Source of the DNA: Chitinophaga qingshengii
GTDB lineage: Bacteria; Bacteroidota; Bacteroidia; Chitinophagales; Chitinophagaceae
Direction of reading: 5' to 3'
DNA: 64,000 nucleotides
NCBI RefSeq assembly: GCF_014529935.1
Contig: NZ_JACVFC010000001.1
Location: forward strand, 3,038,001-3,102,000
This document shows positions 34,465 through 43,834 of this stretch, in pieces; position 1 is the stretch's first letter, and every line of letters begins with the position of its first letter. The notes beneath the pieces are model-generated. The model was not told the DNA's origin. It searched no databases and saw nothing but the letters and a program-made list of their open reading frames with translations. Position numbers and translations under genes: made by a program.

Positions 34465-35982
34465 TTATCTTTCGCGATAGACCAGGTCCACAATTTTGCC
34501 CAGGCCGGTATGAATGGCGGTAAGCTGCATTTGTTCGTTTCTGGCAGGGATGCTGTAAATACGGATAGTACCATTTTCTGTATCCGGTTTAGCCGGATCA
34601 TAGCTACCCACTATCAGGGAGTTGGACAGGTTAATGTAAAAATCTTTCCCATAGGAACTGAACAACGGGCATTTTAACACACTTATTTTTTCTCCGCCCA
34701 AATCAGCCATCAGGAAAGCTTTTTTGACAAAAGGGTCATATTCGTATATACGGCCACCAGCGGCATACAGCACGTAACCCAGCTGGTTACTGACAGCGAA
34801 GACCGTCGCCTTATCCAGTTCCGGCGCATTGATCATTTCCATGCTGAAAACCTGTTTGATACCACTGGCGATATTGATAACATAGGTGTAAAACTTGCCG
34901 GCTTTATCTTTCAGAATAGCATAAACATCTCCCGTGTTATAGTTGGTATAGGACATGTATACCATATCTTTCCCGGTATTATAGGAAAATGCGGTGCCCT
35001 CTACCAGGCTGCTGCAATTGGTACCAAACATCGGGTCATGAGCCACAAACCGCTGTTTGTCCTGGTCGTACAACAGTGCTGAATAATAACCGCAAGCCAC
35101 AAAAGGCGCTGCTTTAAACGGCGTTTTTTCTTCATTGACATAATTGATCGGCGTGCCAAAAGCCGAAGCGCCCATTGTCATATTCCGGTGAAAGACGCGG
35201 TTATCCGCTATAATATAATCCACGCCGGTGGCAGGTTGCTGATTGTGAAAATAATCCGGTTTAAAATCTGTGCCTACCGGCGCCATTATTTCATACCGGA
35301 TATTGTAGGTGTTTTTCCAGGTAAAACTTTCCCCGTCAATTCGCTCCAGTCCTTCGCCGGAAAGGAGATATAACTGGTTGTTATTACCCGAACGATAGGC
35401 AAATGTCAGCCGTTTCGGTTGATGACGCACGGGCATCCCGGCGTTGGTGAAAGCCAGTACGTCCTTGATCAGCCGGTCTTCATTTCCCAGGCGGCTCACC
35501 ATATCCAGGCGGGTTTCACCCTTTACATCGCAAAGCGCCACCCAGCCCTGGTAAACAGCCGACTGCACGACGAGTTTAAAGCGCTTAAACCATTCTACAC
35601 CGGTCTGTTTATCTTTTACGCCATAATAACAATCATATGGCGCCGGTCTTAACTTCAGGGGCAGCGCCAGATTCCGGCTCTTTCCGATCACCACCAGCGG
35701 GTCTTCCTGGGGCAGGCGGGCAGTGTTTACTACCGCTGCCTCCCAACGATAAGTGTAACGGCTGGTGTCAACACTTTCCTCCGTGGCAAACAACTGCGGC
35801 GTTATACGAAGCGTATCCCCGTACAACACTGCATATTCGTTATTGATGTTGGTGATACTATCCACCTGGTTAATAGCATGATAGTCGTAGTTACCCTGGT
35901 CTTTATAGCAGGCGGTAAAACAAAGGCTCAGGAAAACCCCGCCCAATAACGTTTGAATATGTTTAGTTTTCATTCTATTCAT
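34465..35982 (-). CDS. PKD-like family lipoprotein of a SusCD locus
   Basis: This 505-residue lipoprotein (lipobox LCFTAC, Cys25) begins YKDQGNYDYHAINQVDSI, a start typical of the PKD-like family encoded last in many Bacteroidota SusCD loci. An Ig-like region spans about 40-140, and the rest looks like a beta-propeller (GWVALCDVKGETRLDMVS, ALLYDQDKQRFVAH). It should be on the outer-membrane surface and bind or process the imported ligand. It starts 2 bp after the DUF4843 gene and ends at a hairpin. Its molecular function is unknown. Confidence 0.82.
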   Translation of the reverse strand: MNRMKTKHIQTLLGGVFLSLCFTACYKDQGNYDYHAINQVDSITNINNEYAVLYGDTLRITPQLFATEESVDTSRYTYRWEAAVVNTARLPQEDPLVVIGKSRNLALPLKLRPAPYDCYYGVKDKQTGVEWFKRFKLVVQSAVYQGWVALCDVKGETRLDMVSRLGNEDRLIKDVLAFTNAGMPVRHQPKRLTFAYRSGNNNQLYLLSGEGLERIDGESFTWKNTYNIRYEIMAPVGTDFKPDYFHNQQPATGVDYIIADNRVFHRNMTMGASAFGTPINYVNEEKTPFKAAPFVACGYYSALLYDQDKQRFVAHDPMFGTNCSSLVEGTAFSYNTGKDMVYMSYTNYNTGDVYAILKDKAGKFYTYVINIASGIKQVFSMEMINAPELDKATVFAVSNQLGYVLYAAGGRIYEYDPFVKKAFLMADLGGEKISVLKCPLFSSYGKDFYINLSNSLIVGSYDPAKPDTENGTIRIYSIPARNEQMQLTAIHTGLGKIVDLVYRER

Positions 35983-35984
35983 TT

Positions 35985-36752
35985 TTACTGCATGTATTTA
36001 CCTAATTTCATCAGTGTACCGTCATCTTCCTGTACAGGCGTACCGGCAGCTTCCATGTCTTTCAGGTATGTTTTCAGGTAGTTGGCATAGAACCTGGTTG
36101 CGCCGGGATCAGCACTCCCTATTTTGTTGTACAGGTCCTGTATGGATAACTCCAGCAGCTCGCCCATCAGCAACATTTTTTTGGAGGTAAATGGTCCGTA
36201 AAAATCCTCGTACCATCCCTTATCCGGTATATTCAGTTTATTATCTACAATAATCACATGCCTCAGCAGTGAGGTAAACCGGTTATTGTTTTTGTCTTTT
36301 ACCAATAGCTGCAGGCGGGTTTGGAAGTCGTTGTTGGGCTCCAGTTGCAGGGTAATGGAAAAAGTGCGTTTAGACATGTCCTCCGTTTTGTGCATGACCA
36401 CCGGGAGATAACAGCTAACACTGTCTGCCGGAACCGCCAGTTTAGCCGGCAGCTCAAAATGTTTGTGAAGTACGGCGGCATTGGCAGCGGTATCAACCAC
36501 CCGGTAGCTCACGTTTCTTTCGCGGCCTGCAGGTTTTCCCAGCGCTGCGATTTTCAGATACATCGTAGTATCCGTTGTACGGGGCGTGTAGGCAAACGTA
36601 ACGATCGTAGTATCGTAAGTAACATAATCCCTTACCACAGAAAAATAAATATCATCACTCGTGGTATAGGTGGGTATTTCCGCTTTGCGGCAGGATGCCA
36701 TGAGTAGCAACATGGCTGCTGTTCCGGCGATATATCGAAGGTGGCTGATCAT
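35985..36752 (-). CDS. DUF4843 lipoprotein
   Basis: This 255-residue lipoprotein (lipobox LLMASC, Cys21) matches the DUF4843 family, which is regularly found between SusD and a PKD-like lipoprotein. The N-terminal half is beta-rich (IYFSVVRDYVTYDTTIVTF, MYLKIAALGKPAGRERNVSYRVV) and the C-terminal part is helical, ending KLGKYMQ. It is probably an accessory surface-binding protein. Gaps to its neighbours are 15 and 2 bp, so it is in the operon. Confidence 0.85.
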   Translation of the reverse strand: MISHLRYIAGTAAMLLLMASCRKAEIPTYTTSDDIYFSVVRDYVTYDTTIVTFAYTPRTTDTTMYLKIAALGKPAGRERNVSYRVVDTAANAAVLHKHFELPAKLAVPADSVSCYLPVVMHKTEDMSKRTFSITLQLEPNNDFQTRLQLLVKDKNNNRFTSLLRHVIIVDNKLNIPDKGWYEDFYGPFTSKKMLLMGELLELSIQDLYNKIGSADPGATRFYANYLKTYLKDMEAAGTPVQEDDGTLMKLGKYMQ

Positions 36753-36767
36753 AACAAATAGATTAAA

Positions 36768-38198
36768 CTAGTTTCTGAATCGGGATTCATCCAACGGAAT
36801 AGGCAGTACATACTTTTCTTTACCCATCGTAATGGTTCCGCTACCGGTACCACCGGGAATACTGGCAGTAGCATTCCGTTTGTAATAGAAAAACATTTGT
36901 CCTTCTCCATAAAACTCCCGTTTGTAATCTTTGAGTAATTCTGCTGTAATGCCGGCAGTAGCCGGTGCATCGCCGATACCGCGGCCACGGCGTACAGCAT
37001 TCAGGTATTCCAGGCCTGATGCCGGGTCGGGTGCACTTTCAGCAGCAATGAAATACATCTCCGACATACGGATCAACGGTATCAGGTTACGGAAACGGAG
37101 ATTGGTATTCTCCACATCGGCATATTTGAAAAAACAGCGATAATTTTTAAGGTTGGAACCGGGCACCAGCCAGGTATTACCATAGCGGTAATCGTTGGTA
37201 TTACTTTCAAACTCGCTGGTCAGGCGGCCCTGAACGGCCGTCAGAATTTCTGCATCGGACAGCGACGGGTCGAAATACGACTTGTATTTATTAATTCGTC
37301 TGCTATCCTGCAACGCAAACAGCAGTTCGGGAGCAAACACCCTGTCGGCATTACGGGCATCCTGCACAGCGCCCAGCTTCACGAAAGGCAATATAGCGCC
37401 GGCCCTCGTTATTACATCAGTAGCATTTTTCAACGCGCTGATTTTATCTCCCCGGTATAAACATACCCGCGCCTTCAATCCTTTAACGGCAAAATAGTTC
37501 AACCGGAGGTTACGAAAACTCCAGGCGATCCCTTCATCACTGGTTGCGTTCCCCAGGGTATAACCATCCTTTATCAGGTCATCGGTCAACAAAGCCTCTG
37601 CGGCATCGAGGTCAGCCAGCACTTTTCCGATGAAAACATTTCCTCTGAGATAATCCTCATAATTGGTGGTAAAGGAACTATAATAAGGCAGGCTGAGCGC
37701 TGTTGAATCCAGCTTGTAAACGGGGCCGAATAAACGAAACAGGTCAAAGTGGATCATCGCCCTTAACGCCAGTGCTTCCCCTTTTACCCATGCATAATGC
37801 TTGCCTGTAAACACTTCTTTTTTCTGGTCGATGACCGACAAAATTTTGTTGACATTGGCCACCATCTTATACATATTACCCCAGGTATTGCCGAAAAGCG
37901 TCTGTATTTCCGGATCGGGATATTGATAGGATGCGATTTTGTAATATTTATGGCCGCCGCCAACGTTATACCGCTGACCAAGAATTTCGACCATTTGCAT
38001 GGTGACCTGTCCGCCATAAGTGGCGCTGTCCGTCATATTCAGGTACACGCCGTTCAGCGCGCTTAAAAAACCGGTTTCATTTTCCAGCAGAGTGGTTTCA
38101 ATTACCTTGTCGCGGGGCTTTACATCCAGCCATTTTTTGCAGGAAGAACCGGTAACAGCCGCCAGTATTAATATGCCAAAGAGTATGCGCTTTTTCAT
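36768..38198 (-). CDS. SusD/RagB-family lipoprotein, second locus
   Basis: This 476-residue lipoprotein (lipobox AVTGSSC, Cys20) opens WLDVKPRDKVIETTLLENETGFLSALNGVYLNM, a classic SusD start. TPR helices follow (GEALALRAMIHFDLFRLFGPVYKLD near 130-155). The C-terminal domain ends with an arginine-rich KYVLPIPLDESRFRN. It pairs with the SusC encoded 20 bp upstream and forms the lid of the transporter. No substrate is evident. Confidence 0.95.
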   Translation of the reverse strand: MKKRILFGILILAAVTGSSCKKWLDVKPRDKVIETTLLENETGFLSALNGVYLNMTDSATYGGQVTMQMVEILGQRYNVGGGHKYYKIASYQYPDPEIQTLFGNTWGNMYKMVANVNKILSVIDQKKEVFTGKHYAWVKGEALALRAMIHFDLFRLFGPVYKLDSTALSLPYYSSFTTNYEDYLRGNVFIGKVLADLDAAEALLTDDLIKDGYTLGNATSDEGIAWSFRNLRLNYFAVKGLKARVCLYRGDKISALKNATDVITRAGAILPFVKLGAVQDARNADRVFAPELLFALQDSRRINKYKSYFDPSLSDAEILTAVQGRLTSEFESNTNDYRYGNTWLVPGSNLKNYRCFFKYADVENTNLRFRNLIPLIRMSEMYFIAAESAPDPASGLEYLNAVRRGRGIGDAPATAGITAELLKDYKREFYGEGQMFFYYKRNATASIPGGTGSGTITMGKEKYVLPIPLDESRFRN

Positions 38199-38218
38199 TT
38201 TTTTCTTTCATTGGGTTA

Positions 38219-41200
38219 TTAGAATCCGGCACTTACAGAGAAAGAGACCGTATTGGCAAATGGATAATCTATACCACGCTCCCGTTTGATGCTGGAAATG
38301 CGGAAGATATCGTTCATATAGGCATTCAATCGCAGATAGGACATACGCCAGCGTTTTATCACGCCATTGGTAAATTCATATCCCATGTTGATAGATTCGC
38401 CGGCCAACACATTCTCACGTTGCACAAAGCGGGAGGTCATGGGTGGAATAGCTGCCTGTAATGCACCCGGATTAACGACCAACTGAATGGCCCTGTATCT
38501 GGCGATGTCGCCCGGCTGTTTCCACCGATCATACAAAGCGCGGCGGTCCTGGTTCAGCAGGATTTCGTTGGAGTTAATATTCTCCACCTTGTCATAGAGT
38601 GCATTGTTAAATACATCGGCGCCCAAACGATACCGGAGATAAATACCCAGGGTAAAACCTTTGTAGCTGAAATTGGTACCGGCAATGCCTTCCAGCTTCG
38701 GACGGGAATCACCTACTACCACTTCGTCATCTGCATCATAATTAAATGTCAGGGAACCATCTTTTTTAATCAGTACTTCCTTTCCGGTACCGGGGTCAAT
38801 ACCTGCGGAACGCACCGCCCAGATAGCCGTAGGGCTACCGCCATCATAATAACGCTCCAGATTTTTGCTGCGGTTCTGTTTATTGAGGGCATCCAGCCTG
38901 TTGGCCATATTATCGAAGCGGGCATTTTCCCGCTTCGCGGAGAAGTTAATGCTCCAGTTGATCCGCTCCTGTGGTTTATACCAGGGCGAAACGCTGAACA
39001 TAAAATTATAACCATTGCCTACCTGCTTGCCCAGATTGGTTAGATAGACGCTGGTACCCACCGAAGACGGCAGGTTGATCTGCGCTACCAGCGGATCGGT
39101 AATACGATTATACACATCAATATTCAACCTTAACCGGTTGTCCAGTAATATCACATCCGCTCCAATATTTTTGTCGAGCGTTTTCTGCCACAACAGGTTC
39201 GGATTGCCAAAGCCATCGATGATGGCCCCTATACCAAAATCGTTGACCGTATTGGTATTATAACGGTAAGTAGTAAACGATTGATAGGTAGAGAAGTTCT
39301 GGTTACCCGGCGTACCGATAGAACCTCTTAATTTCAGGAAATTAATCCAGCTTACTTCCTGTAGCATCGCCTCTTTATGCAGGTTCCAGGATAAACCTAC
39401 AGACCAGGAAGTGGTGAAGAAATTATTGGAACCAAATACGGAAGAACCGTCCAGGCGATAGTTTACATCAGCCATATAGCGTCCATCCAACATATACCCG
39501 GCATTCAGATAGGCGCTGGTACTACGGGTGGTAGCTTCTATGGAAGAAGATTTACCTCCGGCCGGATAACCGGCGGCAAAGGCTGGTGAAGATATTCCCG
39601 GTGGTAAACCAATTACGCCGTAGCCATCACCGGTATTGCGGAACTGTTGAAGTTTCCAGCCTCCTACAGCATTGATCTGATGGCGCTCATTGATCAGTTT
39701 ACCATAAATGGCAGTCAGTTCACCGTCATAGTTTAAAGTGGCAGTCCGGTTAGAAGTGAAACTCCCTCTTTCTGTGGGCACTTTTTTCGCAAACATAGTG
39801 TTACGGGCATCTGTAAAGATCTCCTGTTTGCTATCCTCTTTTGTAATGCCCAAACGGCCTCTTACCCGGAAATCGCGGTTCATTTCCCATTCCGCCATAA
39901 AGTTGTTGACAACGGAGAAATTGCGCGTCGCGTCAAAATTGCCCAGGGAAGCGTTCCACAACGGATTGGTGGTAGTGTCTGCACCTGTTGCCCCATTGAC
40001 CCTTCTTTCGAGATAAGGTTGCAGATTGCCGTTTTCATCACGCTTGCGATAATAGGGGCTGGCTTGTGCAAACGCCTGAAAAGAGCCATAGGTCGATTCA
40101 TTGGCGGTAAAGAAGTTGATAGAAAGGTTATTATTAAAGCTAAGCCTGTTTTTACGGTATACCAGCTTAATGTTGGCGCCACCGATATCACGGCCGGAGC
40201 CCTTCATCACACCGTTGATTTTTTTATAATTAAGGCCGGCGCTATAACGCATCTGGTTATCACCTCCTTCTATATAAAGGGAATGCCCGGTAGTGAATCC
40301 GGTGCGCAGTGGTTCGCTGAGCCAGTAGGTATTTACGCCCCTTTGTACTTCCGCCAACCGCTCGTTATACGCCTGATCAAGCTCTTTTTGTCTTACCTGG
40401 TCCGTAGTCCAACCCTGAAGCATGCTAAATCTCCCGGATACCCGTTCAAACTCCAGCTTTTCCGCCGCATCCATGAGGTTATAATCGTGCAGGTCGGGAA
40501 TAGTTACGCTGTTATCGGTAGTATAGTATACCCGCAGTTCACCTGGTTTTGGTTTTTTGGTTTCAATAACGATTACCCCGTTGGCCGCTTTGGAACCGTA
40601 GATAGCAGTAGATGCCGCATCTTTCAGGATGGTCACGCTTTCCACGCGGTTGATGTCCAGGTCGATGATGGTACGCAGGTTGGTTTCAAAACCATCGAGG
40701 ATAAACAGCGGTTGGTTAGGATCTGTACCAAATTGTTCTTTCAACCCGAGCACGCTGGTTTTGCCGCGTATCTCCAGGTTGGGCATCACGTTGGGGTTGG
40801 ACCCCATCAGGTTATTTTCAAATACGGTAAAGGAAGGATCGAGGGAGCGAAGGCTCTGTACGATGTTCTGGTTACCGATTTGTTTCAGTTCTTTAGCGGT
40901 GTACGTAGAAGCAGAACCGGTGAAACTTTCTTTGGTACGTTCATAGATACCCGTTACCACCACCTCTTTGATCTTTGAAGCGTCTTCATCGAGCACAATG
41001 CTGGAAGCGCCGTTCACCGGCATTTCCACGGTTTTATAGCCTACGAAGCTAACCACCAGTATGTCTTTCGGACTAACTGCAATGTCAAATTTTCCGGCAG
41101 CATCCGTATGGGTACCGTGTGCTTTGCCTTTCACGCGGACGGTAACGCCGGGTATCTGTTGCATATTACCCTTGCTGTCGCGTAAGGATACCCTGCCGCG

Positions 41201-41614
41201 TACGCGGATGTTCTGTTCCTGTTGCTCCTGGCGGATAACAACAGCAGCGGACAAAGCTTTGCCGGGAGTGCTTTTCACAATTACCTGGTTGCCCACCACC
41301 GCATATTGCACACCATCATTAAAGAGATTGTGCAATACATTTTTCAGCACCACGCCGTTAGCCTGTATGCTCACGACCTGGGCTTTGTTGATCTGGCTGC
41401 CATCGTACACGAAGTTCAGATTGGTTTGTTTTTCGATCTCTGACAGTACTACAGCTATAGGTTGGTTGTTGGCTTTCACAGTTACTTTCCGGTTCAGCGG
41501 GAAGGTATCCTGTGCTCTTACCGGCCATGCCGACAGGAGAATAGCAGCCATGACCAGGGGGCGGGACATACGCATCCCGCAACGGGTAATACCCCGTAGA
41601 TAATTTTTACTCAT
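38219..41614 (-). CDS. Transducer-type SusC TonB-dependent receptor with STN domain
   Basis: This 1131-residue receptor has a signal peptide (cleavage near PVRAQ, 35) and an STN domain (about 45-115: VTVKANNQPIAVVLSEIEKQT). A carboxypeptidase-regulatory domain follows (about 140-215) and then the plug (about 225-350, with VVVTGIYERTKESFTGSAS and TILKDAASTAIYGSKAANGV). The barrel runs to VSFSVSAGF. The STN domain marks receptors that signal through a FecR anti-sigma protein, and FecR and an ECF sigma factor lie just upstream. It takes up a ligand and reports its presence. The ligand is unknown. Confidence 0.96.
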   Translation of the reverse strand: MSKNYLRGITRCGMRMSRPLVMAAILLSAWPVRAQDTFPLNRKVTVKANNQPIAVVLSEIEKQTNLNFVYDGSQINKAQVVSIQANGVVLKNVLHNLFNDGVQYAVVGNQVIVKSTPGKALSAAVVIRQEQQEQNIRVRGRVSLRDSKGNMQQIPGVTVRVKGKAHGTHTDAAGKFDIAVSPKDILVVSFVGYKTVEMPVNGASSIVLDEDASKIKEVVVTGIYERTKESFTGSASTYTAKELKQIGNQNIVQSLRSLDPSFTVFENNLMGSNPNVMPNLEIRGKTSVLGLKEQFGTDPNQPLFILDGFETNLRTIIDLDINRVESVTILKDAASTAIYGSKAANGVIVIETKKPKPGELRVYYTTDNSVTIPDLHDYNLMDAAEKLEFERVSGRFSMLQGWTTDQVRQKELDQAYNERLAEVQRGVNTYWLSEPLRTGFTTGHSLYIEGGDNQMRYSAGLNYKKINGVMKGSGRDIGGANIKLVYRKNRLSFNNNLSINFFTANESTYGSFQAFAQASPYYRKRDENGNLQPYLERRVNGATGADTTTNPLWNASLGNFDATRNFSVVNNFMAEWEMNRDFRVRGRLGITKEDSKQEIFTDARNTMFAKKVPTERGSFTSNRTATLNYDGELTAIYGKLINERHQINAVGGWKLQQFRNTGDGYGVIGLPPGISSPAFAAGYPAGGKSSSIEATTRSTSAYLNAGYMLDGRYMADVNYRLDGSSVFGSNNFFTTSWSVGLSWNLHKEAMLQEVSWINFLKLRGSIGTPGNQNFSTYQSFTTYRYNTNTVNDFGIGAIIDGFGNPNLLWQKTLDKNIGADVILLDNRLRLNIDVYNRITDPLVAQINLPSSVGTSVYLTNLGKQVGNGYNFMFSVSPWYKPQERINWSINFSAKRENARFDNMANRLDALNKQNRSKNLERYYDGGSPTAIWAVRSAGIDPGTGKEVLIKKDGSLTFNYDADDEVVVGDSRPKLEGIAGTNFSYKGFTLGIYLRYRLGADVFNNALYDKVENINSNEILLNQDRRALYDRWKQPGDIARYRAIQLVVNPGALQAAIPPMTSRFVQRENVLAGESINMGYEFTNGVIKRWRMSYLRLNAYMNDIFRISSIKRERGIDYPFANTVSFSVSAGF

Positions 41615-41674
41615 GGTTAAGGCGTTTTAGCTTTTAGCTAAAGCATTTTGGTTGGTAATAATGGTGTTGATGTG

Positions 41675-42667
41675 CTAGCGTCTTGCGGGCAAGTGCACAT
41701 ATATTGTGTCGTTCAGTTGTTCAAATTGATAATCATATAAAGCAGTCAGTGTTTGTAATATATCGGGTAATGTTTTGTTGTTGAAGTTGGCATTCAGCTT
41801 GCGTTCGCGGCTGATATTAGTATCCAGTACCATGGTTACCCCATAAGCGGCGGAGAGGGCCTCGCATACTGCCTGCAGGGAAGTATCGGAAAATTGCAGT
41901 TCCCGGGTGCGCCATGCCAGCTGGTTGTTACTGGCGGAGGTATCCACCTTTATTTCCCCGGTATTGATGTTGCAGGAAGCTCCCTGGCCCGCCTGCAGGC
42001 GGAGGGAATGTTGCTGATGTGCCACGGCGACGCTGCCGGACAGCACATACACCTGTATAGTAGTATTGATCGCCTTCACATTGAAGGAGGTACCCAGCAC
42101 ACGGATTTGTGCCGGGCCGCTCTTGACAGTAAAGGGATACGTAGGATTAGTGGCGATGTCAAAAAATGCTTCTCCCGCTATCAGCTCCACTTGCCGCTCT
42201 TTTCCTTTGAAAGCAACCGGGTATTTGACTGCTGCATGTTTGTTCAGGTACACTTTGGAACCGTCCGCCAGTAATACAGAATCCGGCTGGCCGGTGGTGG
42301 TTTTGGAGATCCACTGTATCCGTTGACGGGAATATTGCCACCAGCCGGCAGCGACGGCCATCAGCAATACAGCAGCAGCGGCCGGCCACCAGCGACGGCG
42401 ACTGCCAGCCGGAAGCGGCGCCACCGGAATGGCAGCAGGAGTTTGGTCCAGCAGTTGCAGGAACCGTGCAGTAGCAGCCGCCGCATCTGCTTCTTCAAAA
42501 AAAGCAGCATGGGGCGCCTGTTCCCATAACAGGCTTACCTGCCGGTATAATTCGGCGTGACTGGCATCTTCCGCCAGCCAGGCAGTCAGCTGGGCCTGCA
42601 GTGCAGGGTCCTCCGGTGATTGCAGGCACGAGAGGATAAATGAATAATGATCGGTTGGTTTGGTCAT
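41675..42667 (-). CDS. FecR-family anti-sigma regulator
   Basis: I start this 330-residue protein at the ATG at 42667 (MTKPTDHYSFILSCL). A cytoplasmic N-terminal part (about 1-85) binds the sigma factor; one membrane helix follows (about 98-114, WWPAAAAVLLMAVAAGWW). The periplasmic FecR domain (about 130-235) includes DSVLLADGSKVYLNKHAAVKY and GEAFFDIATNPTYPFTV, and a DUF4974-type C-terminal domain (about 255-328) touches the STN domain of SusC. It is placed between sigma factor and SusC, as expected for a cell-surface signalling chain. Confidence 0.95.
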   Translation of the reverse strand: MTKPTDHYSFILSCLQSPEDPALQAQLTAWLAEDASHAELYRQVSLLWEQAPHAAFFEEADAAAATARFLQLLDQTPAAIPVAPLPAGSRRRWWPAAAAVLLMAVAAGWWQYSRQRIQWISKTTTGQPDSVLLADGSKVYLNKHAAVKYPVAFKGKERQVELIAGEAFFDIATNPTYPFTVKSGPAQIRVLGTSFNVKAINTTIQVYVLSGSVAVAHQQHSLRLQAGQGASCNINTGEIKVDTSASNNQLAWRTRELQFSDTSLQAVCEALSAAYGVTMVLDTNISRERKLNANFNNKTLPDILQTLTALYDYQFEQLNDTIYVHLPARR

Positions 42668-42756
42668 CTTACGAAAAAGGACGCACTTTAAGCTGAGACA
42701 AACCAGCAAAAACCTACCCCCAAAAGAAATTTAAAAATTTTGAGATTTTGAGATCT

Positions 42757-43356
42757 TTAAATTGAGAAAAGCCACAGTACGAGCTTTAGCCTGTCTGAAG
42801 ACAGCAATGGTTTTTCCGGACGGTCCAGTAATGCTGCTTTGAGTTGACGGAGAGCGATGGTCATCTGATTTTCCACCGTTTTGACTGACAGTTCCAATTC
42901 CCTTGCTATTTCTGCATTTTTAAGCCCCTGGTAGCGGCTTAATTTGAAGACGCGCCGGCACTGCTCCGGCAAACGCTCCACGGCATAGTGTATTCGTTCA
43001 CGCAACTCCTGTTCTTCCAGGAAGGTGCAAAGATAGCTTTCTTCCTGCAAATGCCGGATAGCATCGTGATGATTTTCGAGCAGGCGATGACGTTGTAAAT
43101 GATTGATACATTGGTTAATGACAGCCCTGTACAGGTAGCTTTTCAGCGCAGCAGCATGTTCCAGGGCAAACTCTTTCTCCCATAGACGGAGAAAAACGTC
43201 CTGGACCACCTCTTCGGCCTGCTCTCTTTCTCCCAGGTATTTCCGGGCGGTGGCGAACAATAAAGGGTAAAAATGCTCATATACCCGGGCAAACACCGCA
43301 CGGTCTCTGGATTGCAAGCCCTGCAACACCTCTTCGCTGTATAACCCGCTAATCAT
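42757..43356 (-). CDS. ECF RNA polymerase sigma factor (FecI-like)
   Basis: This 199-residue sigma factor has region 2 (about 20-90: FARVYEHFYPLLFATARKYL, EVVQDVFLRLWE) and region 4 (about 125-180: LPEQCRRVFKLSRYQGLKNAEIARELELSVKTVENQM). It should direct RNA polymerase to the downstream SusCD operon when released by FecR. It starts the minus-strand series sigma, FecR, SusC, SusD, DUF4843, PKD-like. A gap of 89 bp to FecR suggests they may have separate transcripts. Confidence 0.95.
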   Translation of the reverse strand: MISGLYSEEVLQGLQSRDRAVFARVYEHFYPLLFATARKYLGEREQAEEVVQDVFLRLWEKEFALEHAAALKSYLYRAVINQCINHLQRHRLLENHHDAIRHLQEESYLCTFLEEQELRERIHYAVERLPEQCRRVFKLSRYQGLKNAEIARELELSVKTVENQMTIALRQLKAALLDRPEKPLLSSDRLKLVLWLFSI

Positions 43357-43834
43357 ATAAAAGTAAATGTCAGAAAGGCATAAGTGGGAGCTAAGATAAC
43401 CTATTACAGGGCGAAAAGGAAATTTTCAAAAAAAATGCCGTTCCCGTACCCAAAAGATTAAAATATGCAAATACTTTTTATAAATTTAATGGCTTTTAAG
43501 CCGTTATTATTAATTTATAAATTTCCACGTTATGACGAACCAGATACAGCCGGTGAGCTGTTTGTCCGTGATTGTAATGTCAGGGCTCTCCTCCGGAGCG
43601 CTACCGTTTTCCACTCCGACCAGTGATAGCCGGGAATGCTTTGATGACCGCCATTACAACCGGTCATTCACGCTTCACTGCTAACATCAGATCCGGGAAA
43701 CATGCATGCAGATTAAATGTTATGGACGGTACCGGAATATTGTCTGTTGCTGCTATCTTGCCTGTTAATCCGGCGCAGCCCAGGCACAAACGCGATTTGA
43801 AACTAAAACCAAGAACCTAAACAATATTTTGAAG
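43357..43834. other. Divergent intergenic region between sigma gene and 3-keto cluster
   Basis: These 478 bp lie between two divergent transcripts. An A/T-rich inverted repeat is centred on GGCTTTTAAGCC (43491-43502); the arms extend with small interruptions to about 43478-43521. I see no exact TAnnTTTG box. A 50-codon plus-strand frame (43532-43684) is present but unconvincing. Nothing else is recognised. Confidence 0.5.

Noticed and set aside
43532..43684. 50-codon plus-strand frame (MTNQIQPVSC start) before the Gfo/Idh/MocA gene
   Set aside because: No recognisable domain, no clear ribosome-binding site, and weak codon character; it may be a chance frame in the leader.
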